Shown: piece after piece, positions 7,364 through 14,868 of the stretch | How the letters are laid out: each line of letters opens with the position of its first letter | How positions within the stretch are numbered: the stretch's first letter is position 1 | Source: an uncultured Litorivicinus sp. | Lineage (GTDB): Bacteria > Pseudomonadota > Gammaproteobacteria > Pseudomonadales > Litorivicinaceae | NCBI GenBank assembly: GCA_938091715.1 | Contig: CALKMT010000063.1 | Coordinates: 1 to 18,364 of the forward strand | Direction: 5' to 3' | Length of the DNA stretch: 18,364 nt | The notes under the pieces: generated by a model | Told to the model about the DNA's origin: nothing | Database searches by the model: none | The model's input: only the letters and a program-made list of their open reading frames with translations | Translations under genes and position numbers: made by a program

Positions 7364-8839
7364 ATGCAAGACTTGATCGTGATCGGGGGTGGAATCAACG
7401 GATGCGGCATCGCCAATGACGCGGCTGGCCGGGGTTTATCCGTGACGCTTCTAGAACGGGGCGACCTGGCGGGAGCGACCAGTTCGAATAGCTCCAAACT
7501 GATTCACGGCGGCCTGCGTTATTTAGAGCACTACGAATTCCGTTTAGTACACGAAGCCTTGAAAGAGCGCGAGGTGCTGTGGAAAAAAGCACCTCATATC
7601 GCTTGGCCGTTACGCTTTCGCCTGCCGCATCAAAAGGGCGGTCGCCCAAATTGGATGGTGCGCATTGGCCTGTGGCTGTACGACCATCTGGGCCGGCGCG
7701 TCACCCTGCCCAGCACGTCACGCTGGCAGGATGACAGCGCACTTCTGAAACCCCATGCCAATCGCGGATATGAGTACTCAGACCTGTGGGTCGATGATGC
7801 CCGACTGGTGATTTTAAACGCCCGCCAAGCGGCCGAGAACGGCGCACAGATACGAACGCAAACGGCCTTTACCACGGCAACTGACCAGGGTGACCATTGG
7901 CAGGTCGAAACCCAGGGTCCCGACGGTTCAGAAACATTGCAGGCCCGCGCCATTGTGAATGCGGCAGGCCCCTGGGTCGATCAGGTCTTTGACCAGACCA
8001 AGCGAGTCAGTCCACACCCCGCGCGCTTAATTAAAGGCAGCCACATCGTAGTACCGCGTCTGTACGAGGAAGAGCGCGCCTTTATCCTGCCAAACACCGA
8101 CCAGCGCGTGGTATTCGTCCTGCCTTGGTTGGATCGATACAGCTTGATTGGCACCACGGATGTTGAAGTGACCGGCGATCCCGGGGCCGTCGAGTGCTCG
8201 GACGAGGAAACTCAGTACCTCCTGGCCGCCAGCAATCATTTTTTCAATCAACAACTAACTCCACAGGACGTGGTTTGGAAGTACGCCGGTGTTCGTCCAT
8301 TGATGGACGACGGTGACGGTAGCGCACAAAAAGTCACCCGCGACTATCAACTGGTGTTGACGACCCAAGGCGCGCCTCTGCTTAGCGTGCACGGAGGGAA
8401 GCTGACCACTTATCGAACCTTGGCCCAAAAGGCGGTCGACAAGTTGCAGGCTGTTTTCCCCACCCTGGGTCCGCAGTGGACCGCCGAGGCTCCCCTGCCC
8501 GGCGCCGAGGCCTTTGATGAGCAGCAACTGGCCACGCGCCTGGCTGCCACCGGCCTGGACTCGATGACCCAACGCCGCTGGATCCGCAGCTACGGCATGG
8601 ACGCCCTAAAACTGGCCGCCCAGCCGCTTGGGCAATCCTTTGGCGAGGGGCTGTTTGAAGTGGAACTAAATTGGATGGTAGAGCAGGAATGGGCATGCAC
8701 CGCCGAGGACGCGCTGTTTCGGCGCAGCAAGATGGGCGTCGTCCTAACCCCAGATCAGCGCCAGGCCGTTGTCGCCTGGTTCGATCAAAAAATTTCGTCT
8801 GACCTGAGCCCAAATCGACTGCGCAATCGGGTGTCCTGA
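7364..8839 (+). CDS. glpD: Aerobic glycerol-3-phosphate dehydrogenase
   Basis: FAD-dependent, membrane-associated enzyme that oxidises sn-glycerol 3-phosphate to dihydroxyacetone phosphate and passes electrons to the quinone pool. It has 491 residues (E. coli GlpD 501). The N-terminal FAD motif is IGGGINGCGIANDAAGRG (7-24), followed by LLERGDLAGATSS and the signature KLIHGGLRYLEHYEFRLV. Later blocks include NAAGPWVD, GSHIVVPR, LIGTTDVEVTGDPG and LSVHGGKLTTYRTLA. Start at ATG 7364 gives the canonical N-terminus; the frame extends 37 codons upstream, but that part lies over the operator region. The ribosome-binding site is weak. No glpK or glpF is nearby. The final 55 bases overlap the convergent pomB gene. 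Confidence 0.97.
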   Translation: MQDLIVIGGGINGCGIANDAAGRGLSVTLLERGDLAGATSSNSSKLIHGGLRYLEHYEFRLVHEALKEREVLWKKAPHIAWPLRFRLPHQKGGRPNWMVRIGLWLYDHLGRRVTLPSTSRWQDDSALLKPHANRGYEYSDLWVDDARLVILNARQAAENGAQIRTQTAFTTATDQGDHWQVETQGPDGSETLQARAIVNAAGPWVDQVFDQTKRVSPHPARLIKGSHIVVPRLYEEERAFILPNTDQRVVFVLPWLDRYSLIGTTDVEVTGDPGAVECSDEETQYLLAASNHFFNQQLTPQDVVWKYAGVRPLMDDGDGSAQKVTRDYQLVLTTQGAPLLSVHGGKLTTYRTLAQKAVDKLQAVFPTLGPQWTAEAPLPGAEAFDEQQLATRLAATGLDSMTQRRWIRSYGMDALKLAAQPLGQSFGEGLFEVELNWMVEQEWACTAEDALFRRSKMGVVLTPDQRQAVVAWFDQKISSDLSPNRLRNRVS

Positions 8840-9894
8840 TCCTGACGGATGCGCAGGTCTTCACGCTCGCTGGCGTCAATATTGCCCCCTTGAATATTGC
8901 CCGGACCGATGCCCTGATCGACGATGATTTCAACCCGTCGATTGGCCGCCAATCCGTCCGGTCCAATGCCCTGATTGCGTGGAATCGCACTGCCGACGCC
9001 GACCACTGAAAAACGCTGAACATCCAAGACTCCACCGGCCAGTAACTCACCGGCCACGGAATTGGCACGCATCGCACTCAGCTCTAGCTCGGTTCGATAC
9101 ACGCCGGTCGAGGAGCGACCATCGGTATGGCCCTCAACTCGCACCGAACCCGGTGTGATCGCCAGTACCGTGCGAATTTTTCGCAACACGGGCACAAAGC
9201 GAGCCACCACGTCGGCCCGTCCCGGGTCAAAGGAATTTTGCTCGGTGACCCGAACAATGATTTTTCGCCCCTGGGTTTCAACTTCAATCAGCCCGTCGCG
9301 GATCTCTTCGCTGAGCGTGTCCTCGATCGCCTTCTTGTCCCGTTCGGTTTGCAATACCAACTGTTGACGCAGTCCGCCGCGCTCCAACTGCTCGGCCGAC
9401 GGATCCAGGTTATCAATGTCCGCCACACCTTGATCCGCTCCAGCTGCCACTTCTGGGTTGGATTCGGTGGAGTCCGTCTCGATCTCGCTGTCGTTGGGTG
9501 CGGGGCTCTCACGCCCCTCGGCCGAATCTTCTGCCGAGGCGCGCTCGCTTTGTTTCGGCGCGGTCTCCGAGGTCGGCGGCGGGATATCCAGGGTGGATTG
9601 GTTAGGGCTGGTGGTCTGTTGCTGAATGGTCGGGGACAGAGTCGGCCTTGGCGTGCCCGGCGAGAACTCCTGCGCAATGATGCTGGTGCCTTTGGGGATG
9701 GCCTTGGCTTCGATTTCGGTCTGGACACCAAAGGCGAACTTGACCGATCCCATCAGCTGTTTGAACTTTTGCACATCCATTTCAGAGAACGACAGCAACA
9801 GCACAAAGAAGCACATCAACAAGGACATCAGATCGGCAAAGGTCATGACCCAGGGCGGAATTCCCTCGGGGCATTCACAGTCGTCCTGCACCAT
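8785..9894 (-). CDS. pomB: Sodium-type flagellar stator protein PomB (MotB family)
   Basis: Stator subunit that, with PomA, forms the ion channel driving flagellar rotation and anchors it to peptidoglycan. It has one transmembrane helix at about 14-36 within PPWVMTFADLMSLLMCFF. Asp21 in TFADLMSLL is the ion-binding residue, and the SEMDVQKFKQ flank closely resembles Vibrio PomB. Residues 75-175 form a long acidic Ser/Pro/Glu-rich linker. The C-terminal OmpA-like peptidoglycan-binding domain spans about 210-326 (VRVEGHTDGR, NRRVEIIV), and a charged tail of about 40 residues follows. At 369 residues it is longer than Vibrio PomB (about 315). Its ATG follows the pomA stop directly (TAAATG). The 3' end overlaps glpD by 55 bases. 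Confidence 0.95.
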   Translation of the reverse strand: MVQDDCECPEGIPPWVMTFADLMSLLMCFFVLLLSFSEMDVQKFKQLMGSVKFAFGVQTEIEAKAIPKGTSIIAQEFSPGTPRPTLSPTIQQQTTSPNQSTLDIPPPTSETAPKQSERASAEDSAEGRESPAPNDSEIETDSTESNPEVAAGADQGVADIDNLDPSAEQLERGGLRQQLVLQTERDKKAIEDTLSEEIRDGLIEVETQGRKIIVRVTEQNSFDPGRADVVARFVPVLRKIRTVLAITPGSVRVEGHTDGRSSTGVYRTELELSAMRANSVAGELLAGGVLDVQRFSVVGVGSAIPRNQGIGPDGLAANRRVEIIVDQGIGPGNIQGGNIDASEREDLRIRQDQDTRLRSRFGLRSDEIF

Positions 9895-10662
9895 TTAGGC
9901 CACAGCCTCCTCGACGACTTCTTGCTTTTTGCCCGGCAAATAGGTGCGCAACAGCGATTCAATAATGCGCGGATTCTGGCCGGCTTGAATGGCTAACAAA
10001 CCATCCAACATCAAGAGTTTCGCGCGCTTTTCCTCTTCACGCCGCATGTCCAACTTGTCCGCCATGGGCAGCGTCACCATGGTGGCCATCATGGCGCCGT
10101 ACAAAGTCGTCAACAGCGCCACCGCCATCGCCGGTCCAATGGATTTCGGGTCGTCCATGTTTGATAGCATCTGCACCAGGCCAATCAGTGTTCCGATCAT
10201 GCCCATGGCCGGGCCGACATCGCCCATGGCGCTGAATACCTTGGCACCCCAACTGTGACGGTCGTTGGACAAACGAATGTCTTTCTCGAGCATTTCCCGG
10301 ACCACAGTTTCATCGAAACCATCGACCAGCATCTGGACGCCTTTGCTCATAAAGGGGTGGGATATTTCGACGCTTTCCAGTGCCAGCAAGCCACCTTTGC
10401 GAGCGGTGTTGGCCAGCTCAACGACTTCTTCGATCAATGCATCCAGGGTCGGCATTTTGAACATAAAGGCCTTGCCGGCCACCGAAATGGCGCCCAGAAA
10501 CTGAGCCAGGGTGAATTTAATCAGGACCACAAACAGCGAACCGCCGATCACGATCAGCATCGATGGGATGTTCATGAACATGCCGGCGGAGCCGCCAAGA
10601 AAAATGGCCGCTAAGACAATTCCAAAGGCACCGAGCATGCCGATTAACGAAGCTATATCCAC
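9895..10662 (-). CDS. pomA: Sodium-type flagellar stator protein PomA (MotA family)
   Basis: Inner-membrane stator subunit with four helices, about 5-24, 29-49, 146-166 and 176-196. It carries the torque-generating cytoplasmic loop between helices 2 and 3. Near-identity to Vibrio PomA is visible in GGSLFVVLIKFTLAQF, GKAFMFK, ARKGGLLALE, GDVGPAMGMIGTLIGLV and AMAVALLTTLYGA, and it lacks the longer insertions of proton-type MotA. Start is taken as GTG 10662 because it yields (M)DIASLIG, matching MDLATLLG of Vibrio; a TTG at 10668 would add two residues and cannot be excluded. Ribosome-binding signal is poor, with only GAGTG upstream. The gene forms a pomA-pomB pair divergent from xseB, the same neighbourhood as in Vibrio. 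Confidence 0.95.
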   Translation of the reverse strand: MDIASLIGMLGAFGIVLAAIFLGGSAGMFMNIPSMLIVIGGSLFVVLIKFTLAQFLGAISVAGKAFMFKMPTLDALIEEVVELANTARKGGLLALESVEISHPFMSKGVQMLVDGFDETVVREMLEKDIRLSNDRHSWGAKVFSAMGDVGPAMGMIGTLIGLVQMLSNMDDPKSIGPAMAVALLTTLYGAMMATMVTLPMADKLDMRREEEKRAKLLMLDGLLAIQAGQNPRIIESLLRTYLPGKKQEVVEEAVA

Positions 10663-10825
10663 TGACAAGCACTCAAAATACGTTAGGACGGGTTCAGTCT
10701 AGGCAACCTGATGGGTTTTGCCCGACACAGAGGGTAACGACCCCGCACGGGATAGCTTGAGGCTGAATCAGAACTTGGTTAGGGTCTCGGTACTTATTCA
10801 AAGACAACCTAAAACAGGACCCGGC
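10663..10825. other. Intergenic region between divergent pomA and xseB
   Basis: This 163-base gap must hold the promoters for pomAB (minus) and xseB-ispA-dxs (plus). I see no strong sigma-70, sigma-28 or sigma-54 promoter. The only structure is a weak hairpin at 10702-10722, with GGC/GCC and AACC/GGTT stems separated by a two-base bulge and no T-tract on either strand. A short frame starting at 10718 is the in-frame upstream extension of xseB and is probably not translated. Confidence 0.5.
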
Positions 10826-11026
10826 ATGAGCGAAACCACCTTTGAAAGTCAGCTAGAACAGCTCGAGGCGCTGGTGACCCGACTTGAGCAAGGCGACGTG
10901 CCGTTGGCCGAGGCCCTGGCCGCTTTCGAGCAAGGCATGCAACTGTCCAAGGCCTGCACGGATATGCTGAATGCCGCCGAGCAGCGGGTCACCGAGCTGA
11001 CCCAAGAGCCTTCGACGAGTGACTGA
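10826..11026 (+). CDS. xseB: Exonuclease VII small subunit
   Basis: Small helical-hairpin subunit of exonuclease VII, which degrades single-stranded DNA together with the XseA large subunit. The 66-residue protein (E. coli 80) carries the family pattern FESQLEQLEALVTRLEQGDVPLAEAL, split here over residues 6-31, then FEQGMQLSKAC. ATG 10826 has AGGA seven bases upstream. It is first in a xseB-ispA-dxs operon, and its stop lies inside the ispA start (eight bases shared). Upstream, the 163-base gap to pomA holds no other gene and no strong promoter that I can define. Confidence 0.93.
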   Translation: MSETTFESQLEQLEALVTRLEQGDVPLAEALAAFEQGMQLSKACTDMLNAAEQRVTELTQEPSTSD

Positions 11027-11876
11027 TCGTCTGCTGCCCTTATGGCAGCAAGTTCAACCCCACATCGGCCCCCAGTCCGAGCCCCTGAGCCAGGCCATGC
11101 ATTACAGCATGAGCGCCGGGGGCAAACGGGTGCGCCCGGAACTGGTGTGGTCAACCTGCCAGGCCCTGTGCGTTGATCCCCGTTTGGGCGACCGAGCCGC
11201 CCTGGCCGTCGAGCTGATTCATTGTTATTCCTTGATTCACGATGACTTGCCGGCCATGGACGATGACGACCTGCGGCGAGGCCAACCCAGTTGCCATATT
11301 GCCTATGGTGAAGCCCAGGCGATCCTGGCGGGGGATGCGCTAAACACCCTGGCCTTTCAAGTATTGGCTGACCCGGCGCTGCCGCTGATGCCGATCGGAA
11401 ATCTGGCTCATGCGGTCACGGCGCTGGCTCGCTGTGCTGGGCCGCAAGGCATGGTCGATGGTCAATCGCTGGATTTATTAGCCGAAGGGCAAACGCCCTC
11501 GCTGGCTGCCCTAAAACAGATTCATGGCAAGAAAACCGGCGCAATGATTCGCGTCGCCGTTGAACTCGGAGCCATTGCCGGCCAGGCCGATCCACTGGTG
11601 ATGCAGCGTTTGATTGCCTTTGCCAAAACCTTGGGCCTGGCGTTTCAAGTTCAGGACGACGTTTTGGACGTCACCGGCAGCAACGAATCCTTGGGCAAAC
11701 CCAGTGGCAGTGACCAGGGCCTAAACAAATCGACCTTTGTAGGCCTGCTAGGCCTGGAAAGCGCCAGCCAATTTGCCGACGCTTTGTTGGCCGAGGCCAC
11801 GGATCATCTCAGCGCGCTGCCGGATCCCAAACCGCTGCAAGCGATTGTCGACAAATTAGCCGCCCGCCAAGCCTGA
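11019..11876 (+). CDS. ispA: Farnesyl diphosphate synthase ((2E,6E)-FPP synthase)
   Basis: Cytosolic prenyltransferase condensing DMAPP/geranyl diphosphate with IPP to make C15 farnesyl diphosphate, the precursor for quinones, undecaprenyl phosphate and other isoprenoids. The 285 residues fit the bacterial family. The first Asp-rich motif is DDLPAMDDDDLRRG from Asp75, and the second is DDVLD at 213-217. GGKRVRP (residues 34-40) binds the homoallylic substrate, and GxCxGPQGMVDGQSLDL-type sequence is present in the middle. Start is GTG 11019, overlapping the xseB stop by eight bases and implying translational coupling. It is followed 31 bases later by dxs. Confidence 0.96.
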   Translation: MTDRLLPLWQQVQPHIGPQSEPLSQAMHYSMSAGGKRVRPELVWSTCQALCVDPRLGDRAALAVELIHCYSLIHDDLPAMDDDDLRRGQPSCHIAYGEAQAILAGDALNTLAFQVLADPALPLMPIGNLAHAVTALARCAGPQGMVDGQSLDLLAEGQTPSLAALKQIHGKKTGAMIRVAVELGAIAGQADPLVMQRLIAFAKTLGLAFQVQDDVLDVTGSNESLGKPSGSDQGLNKSTFVGLLGLESASQFADALLAEATDHLSALPDPKPLQAIVDKLAARQA

Positions 11877-11907
11877 CCTCGTTCCGGCGATGGGGTAAAC
11901 TAGCGCG

Positions 11908-13803
11908 ATGCGTATCTATCACCAGATCCCCGAGCATCGGCCCAATACCCCGCTATTGGATCGGGTCGACTCGCCTGCGGATCTGCGCCAACTGTCACGA
12001 CGTCAACTGCCTGAACTCGCGGATGAGCTACGGGCCTTTTTGCTGTACTCGGTAGGGCAATCGGGCGGGCACTTCGGAGCCGGTCTGGGTGTTGTCGAAC
12101 TCACCATCGCCCTGCATTATTTGTTAGACACCCCCGAGGACCGGCTGTTGTGGGACGTTGGCCATCAGGCCTATCCGCACAAGATCTTGACCGGTCGGCG
12201 CGAGCGCTTGCCTACGATTCGCCAAAACCAGGGCCTGGCCGCTTTTCCGGCTCGCCACGAGAGTGAATTCGACACCTTTGGGGTGGGCCATTCGTCGACC
12301 AGTATTTCCGCCGGACTGGGCATGGCATTGGGGGCCGCGGTCCAGAACAATCCGCGCCGAGTCGTTTCGGTCATTGGCGATGGCGCACTGACCGCAGGCA
12401 TGGCATTTGAAGCGCTGGCCCACGGCGGCGCCACCCGTGCCAACATGCTGGTGGTCTTGAACGACAACGACATGTCGATCAGTGACAGTGTCGGTGGGCT
12501 GTCCAACTATTTGGCGCAATTGCTGTCCAGTCAGGCCTATACCCGGATGCGGGACGACGCCCGTAAGCTGCTGTCGATATTGCCGCCGGCGGCGGAATTG
12601 GCGCGCAAAACCGAAGAGCAAGTCAAATCCCTCGTCTCACCGGCGTCTTTGTTTGAAGCCATGGGGTGGAATTACATTGGCCCCATCGACGGTCATGACC
12701 TGCCACAACTGCTCAATGCCATCGACACCCGAGCCAATCGGGCGGGTCCGAATTTTCTGCACGTGGTGACGCAAAAAGGCTGTGGCTTTGCACCGGCCGA
12801 AAACGACCCGATCAAATTTCACGCCATCACCAAAATTGCACCGGGCTCAGAACAGTCCGCGCCCAAGCCCAAGACCTTTAGCAACGTCTTTGGCCAGTGG
12901 ATGTGCGATCTGGCCGCTCGGGATTCGCAGTTAATCGGCATCACCCCGGCCATGCGCGAGGGCTCGGATTTGATCGAGTTTTCAAAGCGTTATCCCGAAC
13001 GCTATCAGGACGTGGCGATCTGTGAGCAGCATGCTGTGACCTTGGCTGCCGGGTATGCCTGCGAGCAACTCAAGCCGGTAGTGGCGATCTACTCGACGTT
13101 TTTACAGCGCGGCTACGATCAACTGATTCACGACGTGGCCATCCAAAATCTGGACGTTACCTTTGCGATCGACCGCGCCGGATTGGTCGGCGAAGACGGC
13201 CCGACGCATGCGGGCGCCTATGATATTGCCTACCTGCGTTGTGTCCCGAACATGGTCATCGCCACCCCAAGCGACGAATCCGAGTGCCGATTGCTGCTGC
13301 AAACGGCGTATGAGCATTCCGGGCCCAGTGCGGTGCGCTACCCTCGCGGCAGCGGCACAGGGATTGCGGCTGGCAACAATCTGGCGACCGCGCCCATGGG
13401 TCAGGCCGTCATCAAACGCGTAGGTGCAGGCCTTGCGATACTCAACTTTGGCACCCGTTTGGCACAAGCCGAGCAGGTAGCCGAGCGTTTGAATCTGACC
13501 CTGATCGACATGCGCTGGGTCAAACCCTTGGACGAACAGGCCTTGTTGGACGCCTGTGCTCAGCACGATGCGCTAATCACCCTAGAGGACCATGCGGTCA
13601 TGGGCGGCGCAGGCTCGGCAGTACTGGAGTGTTTGGCCGCGAACAACCTCGCCGCTAACGTGTTGAATTTAGGCATTCCGGATCGGTACTTGGAAGGTGC
13701 AAAACCTCAGGAAATGTATGCCGACATTGGCCTGGATGCCGAGGGCATCGAGCGCCAAATTCGCAATCGATTTGGTAAGTTAATCGTTAAACAGATGGCC
13801 TAA
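11908..13803 (+). CDS. dxs: 1-deoxy-D-xylulose-5-phosphate synthase
   Basis: Thiamine-diphosphate enzyme joining pyruvate and glyceraldehyde 3-phosphate; it commits carbon to the MEP isoprenoid pathway that feeds ispA next door. Its 631 residues compare with 620 in E. coli. His55 (SGGHFGAGLG) is the conserved catalytic-site histidine. The ThDP motif runs from GDG at 157-159 to Asn187 (NDND). Glu373 in ICEQHAVTLAAG is the cofactor-activating glutamate; most relatives have Ala where Cys372 sits. The transketolase C-terminal domain (ILNFGTRL ... ADIGLDAEGI) is intact. ATG 11908 gives an N-terminus like Pseudomonas Dxs, but there is no well-spaced ribosome-binding site. Its last 24 bases overlap the convergent ribA end. 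Confidence 0.97.
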   Translation: MRIYHQIPEHRPNTPLLDRVDSPADLRQLSRRQLPELADELRAFLLYSVGQSGGHFGAGLGVVELTIALHYLLDTPEDRLLWDVGHQAYPHKILTGRRERLPTIRQNQGLAAFPARHESEFDTFGVGHSSTSISAGLGMALGAAVQNNPRRVVSVIGDGALTAGMAFEALAHGGATRANMLVVLNDNDMSISDSVGGLSNYLAQLLSSQAYTRMRDDARKLLSILPPAAELARKTEEQVKSLVSPASLFEAMGWNYIGPIDGHDLPQLLNAIDTRANRAGPNFLHVVTQKGCGFAPAENDPIKFHAITKIAPGSEQSAPKPKTFSNVFGQWMCDLAARDSQLIGITPAMREGSDLIEFSKRYPERYQDVAICEQHAVTLAAGYACEQLKPVVAIYSTFLQRGYDQLIHDVAIQNLDVTFAIDRAGLVGEDGPTHAGAYDIAYLRCVPNMVIATPSDESECRLLLQTAYEHSGPSAVRYPRGSGTGIAAGNNLATAPMGQAVIKRVGAGLAILNFGTRLAQAEQVAERLNLTLIDMRWVKPLDEQALLDACAQHDALITLEDHAVMGGAGSAVLECLAANNLAANVLNLGIPDRYLEGAKPQEMYADIGLDAEGIERQIRNRFGKLIVKQMA

Positions 13804-14376
13804 ACGGGCGCCCTTGGCCGCCAGGTATTTTTCGTTGTGACGATTCTGGCCATGGCGATGAGCGACGCGCTCGACCACTTCGATGCCTAAACCGTCTAAG
13901 GCCTCGACTTTTCGGGGATTGTTGGTCATCAAGCGCACCTGACGGATACCCAAGTGCTGCGCCATACTGCGGATGATTTCGTAGTTTCGTTGATCGGCGC
14001 CAAATCCCAAGGCCTCGTTGGCTTCAACGGTGTCCGCGCCTTGGTCTTGCAAGTGATAGGCACGCACTTTGTTCATCAGCCCAATCCCCCGCCCCTCTTG
14101 GCGCAAGTAAAACAACGCACCCTGACCGTTGTCGGCAATGGCCTGCAAGGCGCCTTCGAGCTGCGGCCCACAGTCACAGCGCAAACTGAACAATCCGTCC
14201 CCTGTCAGACACTCGCTGTGCACACGGGCCAGGGTGGCCACGTCGGGCTTTAACTCGCCCAAGGTCAACACCAGGTGTTCCTTGCGCTCGCCCGAGGGCA
14301 AGGCCTCTTCGAACCCGTGCAAACGGAAGGTCGCAAAGCGGGTGGGCAAATCGCATGACTCGACGTAGGTGATCAC
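13780..14376 (-). CDS. ribA: GTP cyclohydrolase II (stand-alone)
   Basis: Zinc enzyme opening GTP to 2,5-diamino-6-ribosylamino-pyrimidinone 5'-phosphate, the first committed step of riboflavin synthesis. From GTG 14376 the protein has 198 residues (E. coli RibA 196). Zinc ligands Cys56, Cys67 and Cys69 sit in HSECLTGDGLFSLRCDCG, and the GTP/catalytic motif is RQEGRGIGL (92-100). DTVEAN, LMTNNPRKV and the C-terminal NEKYLAAK are conserved. Start at 14376 aligns the LPT of the N-terminus with E. coli and has GGGA upstream; a GTG at 14415 would add 13 residues and overlap the protease gene. It is last in the rib operon and converges on dxs with a 24-base overlap. It probably compensates for the degenerate RibA half of RibBA. 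Confidence 0.95.
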   Translation of the reverse strand: MITYVESCDLPTRFATFRLHGFEEALPSGERKEHLVLTLGELKPDVATLARVHSECLTGDGLFSLRCDCGPQLEGALQAIADNGQGALFYLRQEGRGIGLMNKVRAYHLQDQGADTVEANEALGFGADQRNYEIIRSMAQHLGIRQVRLMTNNPRKVEALDGLGIEVVERVAHRHGQNRHNEKYLAAKGARLGHLFND

Positions 14377-14392
14377 AAAGGGTCCCGTGAAT

Positions 14393-14857
14393 TCAAAGGT
14401 GGGGCATGATACCACTGCCCACGCGTGGTTCCAGCGTCATCTGCTGTCCGTCCAAGGTCAGTACCAGATCCTCTAGGCCGGCCAAGCCCCACAGGGGTTG
14501 GTGCGGTGAATCACCAGGCAGAACCCACACCTGCAACGCGGGGATTCGCCAAGGCCCCAGCACCAAGTCATTAACCCAGGCCGACCCGGCCCAAACCTGC
14601 CCTTGCGCATGGGCTACCCGGCCTTGTTTCGGCCGCACCTCCAACGCCAACTGATCGGCCAGGGCCTGACTGATCACGACCTCGCTGGCACCGGTATCGA
14701 TCCGCCAAATGACGTCCTGCTGATTGATCTGCCCGGCCACCAGGGTGCCCAGGGTTTGATACGGCGCCAAGGGCGCGGCGTGGACCACACCGGCCAGCAA
14801 GAGCCCCAATAAATAATGCATGCGGCCAGAATGGCCTTGGCGGCGGGCTTGGCCCAC
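14393..14857 (-). CDS. Exported retropepsin-like aspartic protease (clan AA family)
   Basis: Small predicted exported protein of about 142-154 residues. An N-terminal signal peptide or anchor (MHYLLGLLLAGVVHAAP) is followed by one aspartic-protease motif, IDTGASEVVIS. The Asp is about residue 42 counting from ATG 14821, or 54 from GTG 14857. A single DTGAS means it would act as a homodimer if it is an active retropepsin-like enzyme. Bacterial TIGR02281-type clan AA proteins look like this; their substrates are mostly unknown. The upstream GTG 14857 adds a basic n-region (GQARRQGHSGR) that suits a signal peptide, so both starts are possible; neither has a good ribosome-binding site. The gene lies between pgpA and ribA in an otherwise metabolic operon. 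Confidence 0.78.
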   Translation of the reverse strand: MGQARRQGHSGRMHYLLGLLLAGVVHAAPLAPYQTLGTLVAGQINQQDVIWRIDTGASEVVISQALADQLALEVRPKQGRVAHAQGQVWAGSAWVNDLVLGPWRIPALQVWVLPGDSPHQPLWGLAGLEDLVLTLDGQQMTLEPRVGSGIMPHL

Positions 14858-14868
14858 CCCCTAGGAAG

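Noticed and set aside
9127..9996. Long plus-strand open frame (289 codons) antisense to pomB and pomA
   Set aside because: It runs opposite two well-supported genes, has no recognisable domain, and is explained by GC-rich codon structure leaving antisense frames open.
10702..10722. Hairpin GGCAACC...GGTTTTGCC as a terminator
   Set aside because: The stem is short with a bulge, there is no T-tract on either strand, and it lies upstream of two divergent genes, where a terminator is not expected.
10663..10825. Possible sigma-28 flagellar promoter for pomA
   Set aside because: CAAA and GCC-like elements occur on the minus strand, but spacing and the -10 sequence do not fit TAAA-N15-GCCGATAA.
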